From IMG/VR virus record IMGVR_UViG_3300012931_000059, positions 1 through 29,367 of that record: a DNA stretch of 29,367 bases, one strand, 5' to 3'. Origin of the DNA: a virus. Below the pieces are notes generated by a model that was not told the DNA's origin, did not search any database, and was given only the letters and a program-made list of their open reading frames with translations. Position 1 is the first letter of the stretch; each line of letters begins with the position of its first letter. Of this stretch, positions 17,279 to 24,207 are shown in pieces. A program made the position numbers and the translations under genes.

Positions 17279-18012
17279 TGATTCTCGTTGACTCCCGAAC
17301 CGGCAGCAAAGAGCTGTTGGGCATCATCCAGCGCATGGGTGTGCCTGCCCAGTTGGAGCAATTACCGTTTGGTGACTTCGCCTTCGAGGGCAACGGGCCT
17401 CATGGAGAAATGCTCATTGGGATAGAGCGCAAGACTCTGCAAGATATACTGAAGTGCATTGACAGTTCAAGACTCGCCGGTCGTCAACTAGTTGGGATGC
17501 GTAAACTTTACAGTCAGCGGTTCGTGCTGATTGAGGGGATGTGGAGGGCCAATATTCAGACTGGCCTGCTGGTGGAGGGCTACAACGGAGGATCAAGCTG
17601 GGGGTACTACAAGCGGGGAGGCCGGGAGGTCATGTACTCTAAGCTATACAGGTACCTACTATCAGTGGAGTTGGCGGGTACTCCGGTCATCTACTCTCAC
17701 GACATCACCCACTCAGCTTACAACATCTGCGAGATTTACCACTACTTCCAGAAGCGGTGGAAGGATCACACAGCAATGAAGACCATGCACCATGAGGAGT
17801 TGCCATCACTGCTGGGTAAGCCCTCGCTAGTACGTAGGTGGGCTAAGGAATTGGAGGGAATTGGAGAGAAGCTATCTGAGGACACAGCACGAGTGTTCAA
17901 GACACCAAGAGCACTTGCAAATGGGGAAGAGTCAGACTTCCTGCGGGTGCCAGGAGTCGGACCCAAAACAGCAATCAGCATTGTAAAGGAGATAAGAGGA
18001 TGGAAACCATGA
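17278..18012 (+). CDS. ERCC4/XPF-type structure-specific nuclease with C-terminal HhH
   Basis: 244 aa, starting at the GTG at 17278 (one-base overlap with the previous stop, GGGGG and GGAGG upstream). The ERCC4 nuclease signature is clear: ILVDSR at the N-terminus, GDFAFEG, and IGIERKTLQDIL carrying the ERK...D active site. The last ~30 residues form a helix-hairpin-helix (LRVPGVGPKTAISIVKEI) that binds branched DNA. The likely role is cleavage of flaps or junctions during replication or recombination. A near-match of the palindrome lies at 17500. Confidence 0.85.
   Translation: MILVDSRTGSKELLGIIQRMGVPAQLEQLPFGDFAFEGNGPHGEMLIGIERKTLQDILKCIDSSRLAGRQLVGMRKLYSQRFVLIEGMWRANIQTGLLVEGYNGGSSWGYYKRGGREVMYSKLYRYLLSVELAGTPVIYSHDITHSAYNICEIYHYFQKRWKDHTAMKTMHHEELPSLLGKPSLVRRWAKELEGIGEKLSEDTARVFKTPRALANGEESDFLRVPGVGPKTAISIVKEIRGWKP
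17500..17512. promoter_or_regulatory. Near-match of the 13-bp palindrome (1 mismatch)
   Basis: CGTAAACTTTACA inside the ERCC4 gene (Arg-Lys-Leu-Tyr frame); first base altered. Confidence 0.4.
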
Positions 18013-18437
18013 TGGATGTTTTGAGGGACATCGAGAGAGAGTTGAAGCTGTATCTGGAGAAAGGAAGAAAGGAGAGTGTGATGAGTAAGGATGAAACAGG
18101 CGGCAAGATCAGCGGGTCTAAGGAGGAAGTGATTGAGTCAGGATATACCACACTACCTGGATCTGTTGGACAGCCTGAATTCATGGGACTGCCCGATTCT
18201 TCCACTATAAATGGGGAGTGGCAGTCAGCGCCAATCGGGGAGAAACTCATTGAAGGGTTATCCGGATCTACGGGGTTTGTACAACTTCGTGGGGTCATTT
18301 TCCACCATATAACAGACAATGAGTGGGAGATGGTCAAAGCGTATAGAGCCTGTGCTGATCCCACATTTACATGGAGCACCACCACGTGGCCTAGGTCTGA
18401 CGATCAGTTGCCTTTGCCTCTAGACGGGGAGTTCTAG
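18000..18437 (+). CDS. Protein of unknown function between nuclease and UDG-exonuclease genes
   Basis: 145 aa with AAGGAGATAAGAGG before the ATG, overlapping the ERCC4 gene by 13 bp. A charged N-terminal helix (MMDVLRDIERELKLYLEKGR) is followed by a Gly/Ser-rich stretch and a Trp-containing C-terminal part. No family recognised. Co-transcription with replication genes is the only functional hint. Confidence 0.6.
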   Translation: METMMDVLRDIERELKLYLEKGRKESVMSKDETGGKISGSKEEVIESGYTTLPGSVGQPEFMGLPDSSTINGEWQSAPIGEKLIEGLSGSTGFVQLRGVIFHHITDNEWEMVKAYRACADPTFTWSTTTWPRSDDQLPLPLDGEF

Positions 18438-18439
18438 TC

Positions 18440-19807
18440 ATGAATCGCTGCCCGGACTGCCCAGCCAAGAATACCTGCATCGGCCCTGATGGACCTGAGG
18501 ATGCGGACTATCTATTCATTGGTGAGGCTCCGGGCCGTGATGAAGACAGGCAGGGACGGGTATTCGTTGGCAAGACGGGGGAGGAAGTAAATCATCACTA
18601 CCTACCACTGTCCGGATTGAATCGTCAACGGGTACGGATAATCAATTCCATAGCCTGCCTGCCCGATCGCTACAAGGGCAAACTAGATCTGAAGAAGAAG
18701 GCTGATGTACAACTGCTAGAGTCATGCGCCGGTCACCACCTGTACCCAGAAATCCGGCGTAAACATTACAAGTTGATTGTCCCCATGGGGGCGTTCGCCT
18801 GCTACGCCATTGATCCCAGCATCAATCTGGAGTTGCAGCATGGGTTCCCAGTAGCCACGCGATTTGGCTTGGCATTCCCCATGTACCATCCGGCTGGGGG
18901 AATCCACGAGCCTAAGAAGATGCTCCTAATCAGGAATGATTGGGATAGGCTCAGGCGGTACATCAGGGGAACCCTGAAACTGCCGTTTGATGAGTTCGAC
19001 GGGGATGAGCAGTATGCTGATATTTCTGAACCATCTGATATTGACGCACTTCTTGGTGGCATGTGGAAGATGCCACTCGCTTGTGATACAGAGAGCACAC
19101 GGAGAAAGAAGCCCTTCTGCCTAACATTCAGTGTTGAGCCGGGTACTGGATACATGATCCGGGCCGATAATCAAAGATGCCTGCAAGCATTTCAGTCTCA
19201 TCTGGACAGGTGGAGAGGGCCTATCTTGTTTCATCACTGGTTGTATGATGCGCAGGTGGTGGCACAAATGGGGCTGAGATTCCCCAATAAGCTAATCAAA
19301 GACACCATGGCTCTAGCCTTCCATCTAGGGAACCTACCTCAAGGATTAAAGGCTCTAGCTTTCCGAGAACTGGCCATGAAGATGCAGGATTTCGATGATC
19401 TTGTAACCCCCTACGCTCTGCCAAAGGTGCTGAGCTACTATCGGGAGGCGCTACTTCAGGAGTGGCCCAAACCCGCAAAGACAACCACCATTGAGGCTGA
19501 TGGCAGTGAGAAGGAACACCAGCCGCAGGCCATGAGCACCAAGATCAAACGGTTCCTCACAGCATATGGCAAAGACAGCACACAGGACCCATTTGAGGCA
19601 TGGAAGAACTGGGATAACAGTTGGGAAGAGATCGAATCTAAGTGTGGTGAGTATCCTGGAAAGTGCATCACCTACGCCCCATTTGAGAAAGTGATACACT
19701 ATGCCTGCCGTGACGCGGATGCCACACTTAGGCTGTACTCAGTTCTCAAGGCCATGAGGAAGTTAGTACGAAGGAAACCGCAGGAGTGTTGGAGAGGAGA
19801 TAGATAG
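18440..19807 (+). CDS. Uracil-DNA glycosylase (family 4-like) fused to a DNA polymerase I-type 3'-5' exonuclease
   Basis: 455 aa. Residues about 1-185 resemble a family 4 Fe-S UDG: C4, C7 and C13 with a further cysteine before HHLYPEI, motif GEAPGRDEDRQGRVFVGKTG, and YHPAGG as the second motif. Residues about 195-455 are a DEDD exonuclease: DTES (motif I), HHWLYD (motif II) and YACRDAD (motif III). The polymerase domain that normally follows is missing; it is encoded separately at 20595-21995. GGGGAG precedes the ATG. Together the two proteins likely rebuild a proofreading polymerase with a uracil-handling domain. A fused UDG-PolA is known from phage SPO1. A near-match palindrome lies at 18758. 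Confidence 0.82.
   Translation: MNRCPDCPAKNTCIGPDGPEDADYLFIGEAPGRDEDRQGRVFVGKTGEEVNHHYLPLSGLNRQRVRIINSIACLPDRYKGKLDLKKKADVQLLESCAGHHLYPEIRRKHYKLIVPMGAFACYAIDPSINLELQHGFPVATRFGLAFPMYHPAGGIHEPKKMLLIRNDWDRLRRYIRGTLKLPFDEFDGDEQYADISEPSDIDALLGGMWKMPLACDTESTRRKKPFCLTFSVEPGTGYMIRADNQRCLQAFQSHLDRWRGPILFHHWLYDAQVVAQMGLRFPNKLIKDTMALAFHLGNLPQGLKALAFRELAMKMQDFDDLVTPYALPKVLSYYREALLQEWPKPAKTTTIEADGSEKEHQPQAMSTKIKRFLTAYGKDSTQDPFEAWKNWDNSWEEIESKCGEYPGKCITYAPFEKVIHYACRDADATLRLYSVLKAMRKLVRRKPQECWRGDR
18758..18770. promoter_or_regulatory. Near-match of the 13-bp palindrome (1 mismatch)
   Basis: CGTAAACATTACA inside the UDG domain (Arg-Lys-His-Tyr frame); first base altered. Confidence 0.4.
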
Positions 19808-19809
19808 CA

Positions 19810-19989
19810 ATGTACTCAAAAGCCATGTTACATGATTGGGCCGATCTCATCCAGACAGACGGCCGGGGTCTAACCAAATGGGAAGAGGATTTTGTACAAT
19901 CCATCATTGAGCAATTAGACGATGGTAAGTCCTTATCTGATCGGCAAGAAGAGATTCTAGAGAGGATCTATGCGGAGAAGACAAGATGA
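19810..19989 (+). CDS. 59-aa acidic helical protein inserted in the polymerase locus
   Basis: It starts 2 nt after the previous stop with GAGGAG upstream and ends in an ATGA overlap. The sequence has the pattern LTKWEEDFVQSIIEQL, then LSDRQEEILERIYAEK, which I have seen as a free-standing or C-terminal module in phage replication proteins. Function unknown. It is the first of three small genes lying exactly where the exonuclease-to-polymerase linker would be in an intact PolA. Confidence 0.7.
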   Translation: MYSKAMLHDWADLIQTDGRGLTKWEEDFVQSIIEQLDDGKSLSDRQEEILERIYAEKTR

Positions 19990-20426
19990 CCAAGTGCCAG
20001 TACCCACTGTGCATCAAACCGTCCATGTGGGTTCCAGTCATCGAAGTGCCCACAATCCGAACAGTGGGGGTCATTGAGCCTACCCTTAATCGGGAACTGG
20101 TGCAGAACTCTTCGCTGATGTACAGAAACAATCTGGTACCCAACATCATCATTTCCCAATATGAGGATCTGATGAAGGACTACCGGAAAGCATCTACTAC
20201 AATCGCCCAGACCACCGAGACTACTAAATTAGTGGGGCAACCAATCTGCCAAGAGCACAGAGATTGCTACAACCTAATGGAGTGGATCAAACCCACAGAT
20301 TGGAGGCACTTGCAGGAGGCTGCCAAAGCTCACGGGTTTGAGATTCCTGCTGGTGTAAACATTACAGTCACTTTCAAGCCTCTGGGATGGACTCCTGGAC
20401 TATCCCATCTGGAGATAGAGAGATGA
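19986..20426 (+). CDS. Unknown protein inserted in the polymerase locus
   Basis: 146 aa, ATGA overlap at both ends. An N-terminal C-x4-C (KCQYPLC) and a later C-x2-H (PICQEHRDC) could bind zinc. No nuclease or intein motif is visible, so it does not look like a homing endonuclease. An exact palindrome lies at 20354. Confidence 0.6.
   Translation: MTKCQYPLCIKPSMWVPVIEVPTIRTVGVIEPTLNRELVQNSSLMYRNNLVPNIIISQYEDLMKDYRKASTTIAQTTETTKLVGQPICQEHRDCYNLMEWIKPTDWRHLQEAAKAHGFEIPAGVNITVTFKPLGWTPGLSHLEIER
20354..20366. promoter_or_regulatory. 13-bp palindrome, exact copy 8 (ACA centre)
   Basis: TGTAAACATTACA, read in frame as Val-Asn-Ile-Thr near the end of the inserted unknown gene. Confidence 0.7.
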
Positions 20427-20581
20427 TTCGAGTGCGAGTGTCTCCTAGTATGATACTGGTACTCATAGATAGGCACAGGAATGGACGCACGCTGGGGTAT
20501 CTAATAGGCAGAACTGGCCACCCATACCGAGTACTGGCTCTCCATCCAGAACTATGCTCTGTCTCCGCAACTAGAATTTAA
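20423..20581 (+). CDS. 52-aa basic protein upstream of the polymerase domain
   Basis: It starts at the ATG of an ATGA overlap, with GGAGATAGAGAG before it. The protein is basic (RVRVSPS..., DRHRNGRTLGYLIGRTG). No family recognised. Coupling on the 5' side supports its reality, although its size leaves doubt. Confidence 0.45.
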   Translation: MIRVRVSPSMILVLIDRHRNGRTLGYLIGRTGHPYRVLALHPELCSVSATRI

Positions 20582-20594
20582 TGAGATCAGTCTA

Positions 20595-21995
20595 ATGCCC
20601 CAGCGCTGCTACAATGGAGTCCGACTACTAGGCAACGGCCCCAGCCTCAAGAACATTGAGAGGCTGGACTCCGGAGCCATGCCCATGATAATCCGCATGT
20701 CTCAGGCTGGAATGATGGTGGACTTGGGCCACTTCACCAGGATGGAGAGGACCTTGGTGGATGATATGGAGCGGATCACTGAGGAGGTCCGCTCCATGAC
20801 TGGCCGGTACTGCAATCTTAACTCCGGGGATCAAAAGTCAGAGCTACTATTCAAGCACTTAGGGCTAAAACAGGCACGGCCCAAAATGACTGGTTCCGGG
20901 GACAGGGAAAGTGTTGAGGATGAGGTACTCACAGCTATCCAGCATGACCACCCCGTAGTGCCCAAGATGCTGGAGTTTGCAGAACTGAGCAAACTACTGG
21001 GCACGTATGTGCGGCCCATGCCAAAGCTGGCACGCCGGGTGGCTCTCGGTGAGTGGCGTATGTTCCCCAATCTTAAGTACACACGGGTACCCAGTAGCCG
21101 ATTGTCCTGCACTGATCCTAACCTGTTGGCCATGCCTAGCCGAACTGATCGGGGTCGGGAGATCCGCAAGGGGTTCGTCACCAGACCGGGGTGGAAGTTC
21201 GTATCAGTTGATGAAAGCCAGATTGAGCCCAGACTGGCAGCACATTGTAGCCAAGACCCTAATCTAATCAGGGTCTATGAGAATGAAGAGGATATCTACT
21301 CTGACTTTGCTATAGCAGCTTTCCACCTACAGGATGATCGATATCAGGACGAGAACGGCAAGTGGATCTATCCGCATGTGCATAAGATGAATCATCGGTA
21401 CCCAGCCAAGACCTGTGTACTCGCATCTATCTATGACGTGAGCGCACCAGGGCTACTGGAACAGATGCCCATTATATGTGCCAACTGCGGCCTAGAGGGC
21501 ACCAAGCACACATGCCGCAAGTTTCAATCCTTGTGGAATGAGGTTAACTGCCAATCTCTCATTGACGCCTTCTACCGGAAGTACCCCGGCGTGATGGCTG
21601 ACAGGCTACACAACCATGCCATAGCCAAGAAGCTAGGGTATGTATATGACATGTGGGGCCGTATACTCCATGTGGCAGCAGTGAGAAGTGTGCTGAAGTG
21701 GGTGGTATCGGCAGCGCTACGAGAAGTGGGCAACTTCCCGTATCAATCAGGAGCACAAGGCACCATCAAGCTAGTTATGGCTCAAGGGGATGACCAACTA
21801 GAAGCTGAGGGGATGTACGAGGTTGTACACCCCCTATTGCAGATTCACGATGAGCTATTATTTGAGGCTCGTGAGGACGTGGTAGAGGATCTATCAGAGC
21901 TTATCACCTGGGACTTCGAGAACTGTGTCCGTCTCAATGTCCCGATCAAAGCGTCTGCTGTATCGGCTGACACATGGGGCGACCTGCCCAAGTAG
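20595..21995 (+). CDS. Family A DNA polymerase, polymerase domain only
   Basis: 466 aa, beginning just where the palm/thumb of Pol I starts (MPMIIRMSQAGMMVD). Motif A is SVDESQIEPR with Asp206 (usual DYSQIELR). Motif B has R268, K272 and Y280, and Leu276 occupies the position of E. coli Phe762. Motif C is IHDE at 417-420 (usual VHDE). The three catalytic carboxylates/basic residues are kept, so it should be active. A C-x2-C...C segment (near residue 300) is inserted between motifs B and C. No 5'-3' or 3'-5' exonuclease is present; proofreading is in the separate ORF at 18440-19807. The Shine-Dalgarno sequence is weak. Confidence 0.88.
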   Translation: MPQRCYNGVRLLGNGPSLKNIERLDSGAMPMIIRMSQAGMMVDLGHFTRMERTLVDDMERITEEVRSMTGRYCNLNSGDQKSELLFKHLGLKQARPKMTGSGDRESVEDEVLTAIQHDHPVVPKMLEFAELSKLLGTYVRPMPKLARRVALGEWRMFPNLKYTRVPSSRLSCTDPNLLAMPSRTDRGREIRKGFVTRPGWKFVSVDESQIEPRLAAHCSQDPNLIRVYENEEDIYSDFAIAAFHLQDDRYQDENGKWIYPHVHKMNHRYPAKTCVLASIYDVSAPGLLEQMPIICANCGLEGTKHTCRKFQSLWNEVNCQSLIDAFYRKYPGVMADRLHNHAIAKKLGYVYDMWGRILHVAAVRSVLKWVVSAALREVGNFPYQSGAQGTIKLVMAQGDDQLEAEGMYEVVHPLLQIHDELLFEAREDVVEDLSELITWDFENCVRLNVPIKASAVSADTWGDLPK

Positions 21996-22158
21996 TGTAA
22001 TCATTACACCTGAGGCGCCGTTCCCCAACGGTGCCAGTTTGCAGCGTTACATCACGCACAAGGACCTCAGTGGCAAAGGCAGTGCCACACAACAGGCAGT
22101 TGCCGGGAGCAACCGGCACTATCCTGCCGCAGTGCGAGCAGATCGTCAAGTGATTCAT
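21946..22158 (-). CDS. Leftward zinc-ribbon protein embedded in the rightward replication operon
   Basis: 70 aa. C-x2-C at the N-terminus (CSHCGR) and C-x2-C later (CLLCG) make a zinc ribbon. A GAGAGAGGGG ribosome-binding site lies about 7 nt before the ATG at 22158; an ATG at 22164 is too close to it. A leftward promoter lies at 22211-22182. The 3' end overlaps the polymerase gene end-to-end by 50 bp, so transcription would be antisense to the polymerase 3' end. Function unknown; small zinc-ribbon proteins in phages are often regulators. The rightward frames here have no convincing gene. Confidence 0.6.
   Translation of the reverse strand: MNHLTICSHCGRIVPVAPGNCLLCGTAFATEVLVRDVTLQTGTVGERRLRCNDYTTWAGRPMCQPIQQTL
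21996..22008. promoter_or_regulatory. 13-bp palindrome, exact copy 9 (TCA centre)
   Basis: TGTAATCATTACA begins immediately after the polymerase stop codon (TAG 21993-21995) and lies inside the leftward zinc-ribbon gene. Confidence 0.75.
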
Positions 22159-22181
22159 CGTCATTCCCCTCTCTCAATTCC

Positions 22182-22211
22182 AGTATGCTCAATAACTGCC
22201 ACAGCAGTCAA
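22182..22211 (-). promoter_or_regulatory. Leftward promoter of the zinc-ribbon gene
   Basis: On the minus strand, TTGACT (22211-22206), 18-bp spacer, CATACT (22187-22182). It is preceded by CGATTTTTC, identical to the sequence before the -35 of the ParB-like gene promoter. Confidence 0.45.
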
Positions 22212-22231
22212 GAAAAATCGAATGGAAACCA

Positions 22232-22260
22232 TTGACTCTCAGACATACATGTTATACCAT
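22232..22260 (+). promoter_or_regulatory. Rightward promoter, second copy of the CTCAGRCATA type
   Basis: TTGACT, 17 bp, TACCAT. The -10 ends 6 nt before the ATG at 22267, so the transcript is predicted leaderless; no Shine-Dalgarno sequence is present. It forms a divergent pair with the leftward promoter at 22211-22182. Confidence 0.55.
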
Positions 22261-22266
22261 ACTTGT

Positions 22267-22641
22267 ATGGCAAACAAAGAGTTCGAATCTGAAGTGCTCC
22301 CCGATATTGAACGGGTGATAGTCAACCCACTCAAACGAAAGCAGTTGAGGGGGTACACAACTATCTACACAGAGTTGCTATCCCAAGAGAAGGAGATTGC
22401 AACCCAGAAGGCTGACCTCGCAGCCAAGATACGGGCCATTGTAGGGGATAAGACAGAAGTGGGATTCATGGTAGGGGATATCCGGTTGCGGCAGTTCTCA
22501 ACCAGCCGGTCAAGCCTCAAAAAGAACCTCCTGCTAGATCTGGGGGTTCCCCCCTCTGTCATCTGTGCGGCCACAACCACATCTGAATCATGGACACTGC
22601 GCATCACCAAACCTAATGGGGAGGGGGAGGAGGATGAGTAG
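22267..22641 (+). CDS. Coiled-coil phage protein of unknown function
   Basis: 124 aa. The N-terminal half is a helix (about 25-62, YTELLSQEKEIATQKADLAAK). The C-terminal half carries a pattern common in phage accessory proteins (LLDLGVPPSVICAATTTSES...LRIT). It ends in an acidic tail. The start is fixed by the promoter 6 nt upstream of the ATG; the longer open frame upstream reads across the antisense zinc-ribbon gene and is not credible. It is the first gene of a new transcript. Confidence 0.65.
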   Translation: MANKEFESEVLPDIERVIVNPLKRKQLRGYTTIYTELLSQEKEIATQKADLAAKIRAIVGDKTEVGFMVGDIRLRQFSTSRSSLKKNLLLDLGVPPSVICAATTTSESWTLRITKPNGEGEEDE

Positions 22642-22936
22642 GACCTACCCCAATATTGGACCCCAAGTATTCTACTCTGTCATGCGCACACTCGACCAAC
22701 TTGGCCCAATGCGAGACATCCTCAATGAACTGATTATCCACCCATCATATCTGACAGTCATACGCCGAGGGAACAAGGATAACCAGTGGTCAGAGATACT
22801 GGTGAATGCCTGGAGTCCAGCGGATCAGTGCTACCTCGTGCATAGCTCCATTCACCCCATTGCCGACCATCAGCACGCCAAAAAGTTAGCCCGGCGTCTG
22901 GGGTCTACCTTCGGGATGGAGGTTGAAGAGGTATGA
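22634..22936 (+). CDS. Unknown protein, 100 aa
   Basis: A very strong ribosome-binding site (GGGGGAGGAGG) lies inside the end of the previous gene, with an 8-bp overlap. The sequence contains WSEILVNAWSPADQCYLVHSS and a C-terminal helix with HAKKLARRLGS. No family recognised. It ends in an ATGA overlap. Confidence 0.6.
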   Translation: MSRTYPNIGPQVFYSVMRTLDQLGPMRDILNELIIHPSYLTVIRRGNKDNQWSEILVNAWSPADQCYLVHSSIHPIADHQHAKKLARRLGSTFGMEVEEV

Positions 22937-23229
22937 GCGACACCCCAAAGGTGCAGATGGGAGACATAGACTACCCAGTCAGACTCTATTCCTCCCACCG
23001 TGTAACTGTGTACCCTCTGTGTAGTGCCTGCGTAACCCATAACGTACAGGCAGTCACCAACGGGAAGACAGTTATACTTCTACCAGTGGGCAACCTGATG
23101 CAGAGGGGTATTATCTTGATGCCCAGAATTGTCAATGATGGGGCAATAGAGACAGACGTATTCAACTTCTCGGGTAAGCCAGTTATCATACACCGATCAG
23201 AGTGCATCAGCGCTTTGGTGAAGGTGTAA
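22933..23229 (+). CDS. Possible dUTPase-fold (beta-clip) protein lacking catalytic motifs
   Basis: 98 aa. The C-terminal half (residues about 50-98) follows the dUTPase core pattern: LLPVGNLMQRGIILMP, IVNDG, VFNFSGKPVIIHRSECISALV, comparable to the strands leading to the family's RIAQL motif. The usual motif 1 and motif 3 catalytic residues are absent, so activity is doubtful. It could be a non-catalytic relative, a dUTP-sensing protein or a different small beta barrel. The resemblance gains interest from the UDG domain at 18440. The stop codon lies inside a 13-bp palindrome. Confidence 0.4.
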   Translation: MSDTPKVQMGDIDYPVRLYSSHRVTVYPLCSACVTHNVQAVTNGKTVILLPVGNLMQRGIILMPRIVNDGAIETDVFNFSGKPVIIHRSECISALVKV

Positions 23230-23237
23230 AGATTACA
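23225..23237. promoter_or_regulatory. 13-bp palindrome, exact copy 10 (AGA centre)
   Basis: TGTAAAGATTACA contains the stop codon of the beta-clip gene (TAA 23227-23229) and is followed at once by the GAAAGG ribosome-binding site of the next gene. Confidence 0.75.
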
Positions 23238-23251
23238 GAAAGGTAGCACCC

Positions 23252-24172
23252 ATGAGAGCAAAGACGATTAAGGCTGTACTAGCCAAGAAGTTCAAAGAAT
23301 TCACGGACTCCATCGAGGATGATGCAGTGCGCAAGGCTGTCAGGGATGACGCCATCATTACGGGGGGGGCTATCACGTCTCTCCTGATGGGGGAAAAGCC
23401 CAACGACTATGACATCTACTTCAAGACTCGGAGCACAGTACTGAAGGTAGCCAACTACTATGTTGACAAGTGGAAGGTAAATCCACCAGCCAAGTTCAAG
23501 GATCATCCTGAAAAACTGGTAGCTATCCGGGTGGATGACACCGACCCTGATCGTGTGCGGGTGGTTGTAAAATCGGCCGGCATCGCATCGGAGAGTGGCG
23601 CGGATGACTATCAGTACTTTGAACAGGCTGATCCAGCGGACGCGGAGCAGTTCGTGGATGCTGTAATACCCGCTGCGGAGGAATCGGACAGCACCAAGGA
23701 CAAGCCAAAGTACCGGCCCGTGTTCCTCACCACAAACGCTATTACCCTATCCGATCAGATCCAACTGATTATACGACTCTTCGGCACTGCGGAAGAGATC
23801 CACAAGAACTATGACTTCGTTCATTGCACTTGTGTGTGGGATGCAGCGGCGCGCACCCTCACCCTTCCTCCGGCTGCCCTAGAATCCATCCTCGCCAAGA
23901 ACTTGCAGTACATGGGCGGATCAAAGTACCCCCTGTGCTCCATCATCCGCACTCGCAAGTTCATACACCGAGGGTGGAACATCAACGCTGGGCAATACGT
24001 GAAGATGGCTTGGGATCTGAACAAGCTGGATCTGATGAACCCGGCTGTCATGGAGGATCAGATGATAGGAGTAGATGCGGCTTACTTCCAGCAAGTACTG
24101 GATCTCCTGAAGGAAAAGGGCGGCAAGATCGAGGAAGCCTACCTGATGGAGGTTATTGACAGGATCTTCTGA
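23252..24172 (+). CDS. Nucleotidyltransferase-fold phage protein
   Basis: 306 aa. The N-terminal region has a nucleotidyltransferase signature: ITGGAITSLL with G38-G39, then PNDYDIYF with D52-x-D54, as in CCA-adding enzymes and minimal nucleotidyltransferases. Later come EEIHKNYDFVHCTCVWD and a region with YPLCSIIRTRKFIHRGW, seen in conserved phage proteins of this type. The substrate is unknown. GAAAGG lies 9 nt before the ATG. It may modify a nucleic acid or protein of the host. Confidence 0.6.
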   Translation: MRAKTIKAVLAKKFKEFTDSIEDDAVRKAVRDDAIITGGAITSLLMGEKPNDYDIYFKTRSTVLKVANYYVDKWKVNPPAKFKDHPEKLVAIRVDDTDPDRVRVVVKSAGIASESGADDYQYFEQADPADAEQFVDAVIPAAEESDSTKDKPKYRPVFLTTNAITLSDQIQLIIRLFGTAEEIHKNYDFVHCTCVWDAAARTLTLPPAALESILAKNLQYMGGSKYPLCSIIRTRKFIHRGWNINAGQYVKMAWDLNKLDLMNPAVMEDQMIGVDAAYFQQVLDLLKEKGGKIEEAYLMEVIDRIF

Positions 24173-24180
24173 GGCGTAGG

Positions 24181-24193
24181 AGTAAAGACTACA
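24181..24193. promoter_or_regulatory. Degenerate 13-bp palindrome (2 mismatches)
   Basis: AGTAAAGACTACA, 8 nt after a stop codon and directly before the AAAGGGGAAA ribosome-binding site of the next gene, the same placement as the exact copy at 23225. Confidence 0.3.
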
Positions 24194-24207
24194 AAGGGGA
24201 AAATAGC

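Noticed and set aside
21925-22266. Long open rightward frame running across the gap after the polymerase into the gene at 22267
   Set aside because: The residues look random, the frame is antisense to the zinc-ribbon gene, and a promoter with its transcript start at 22267 gives a better start.
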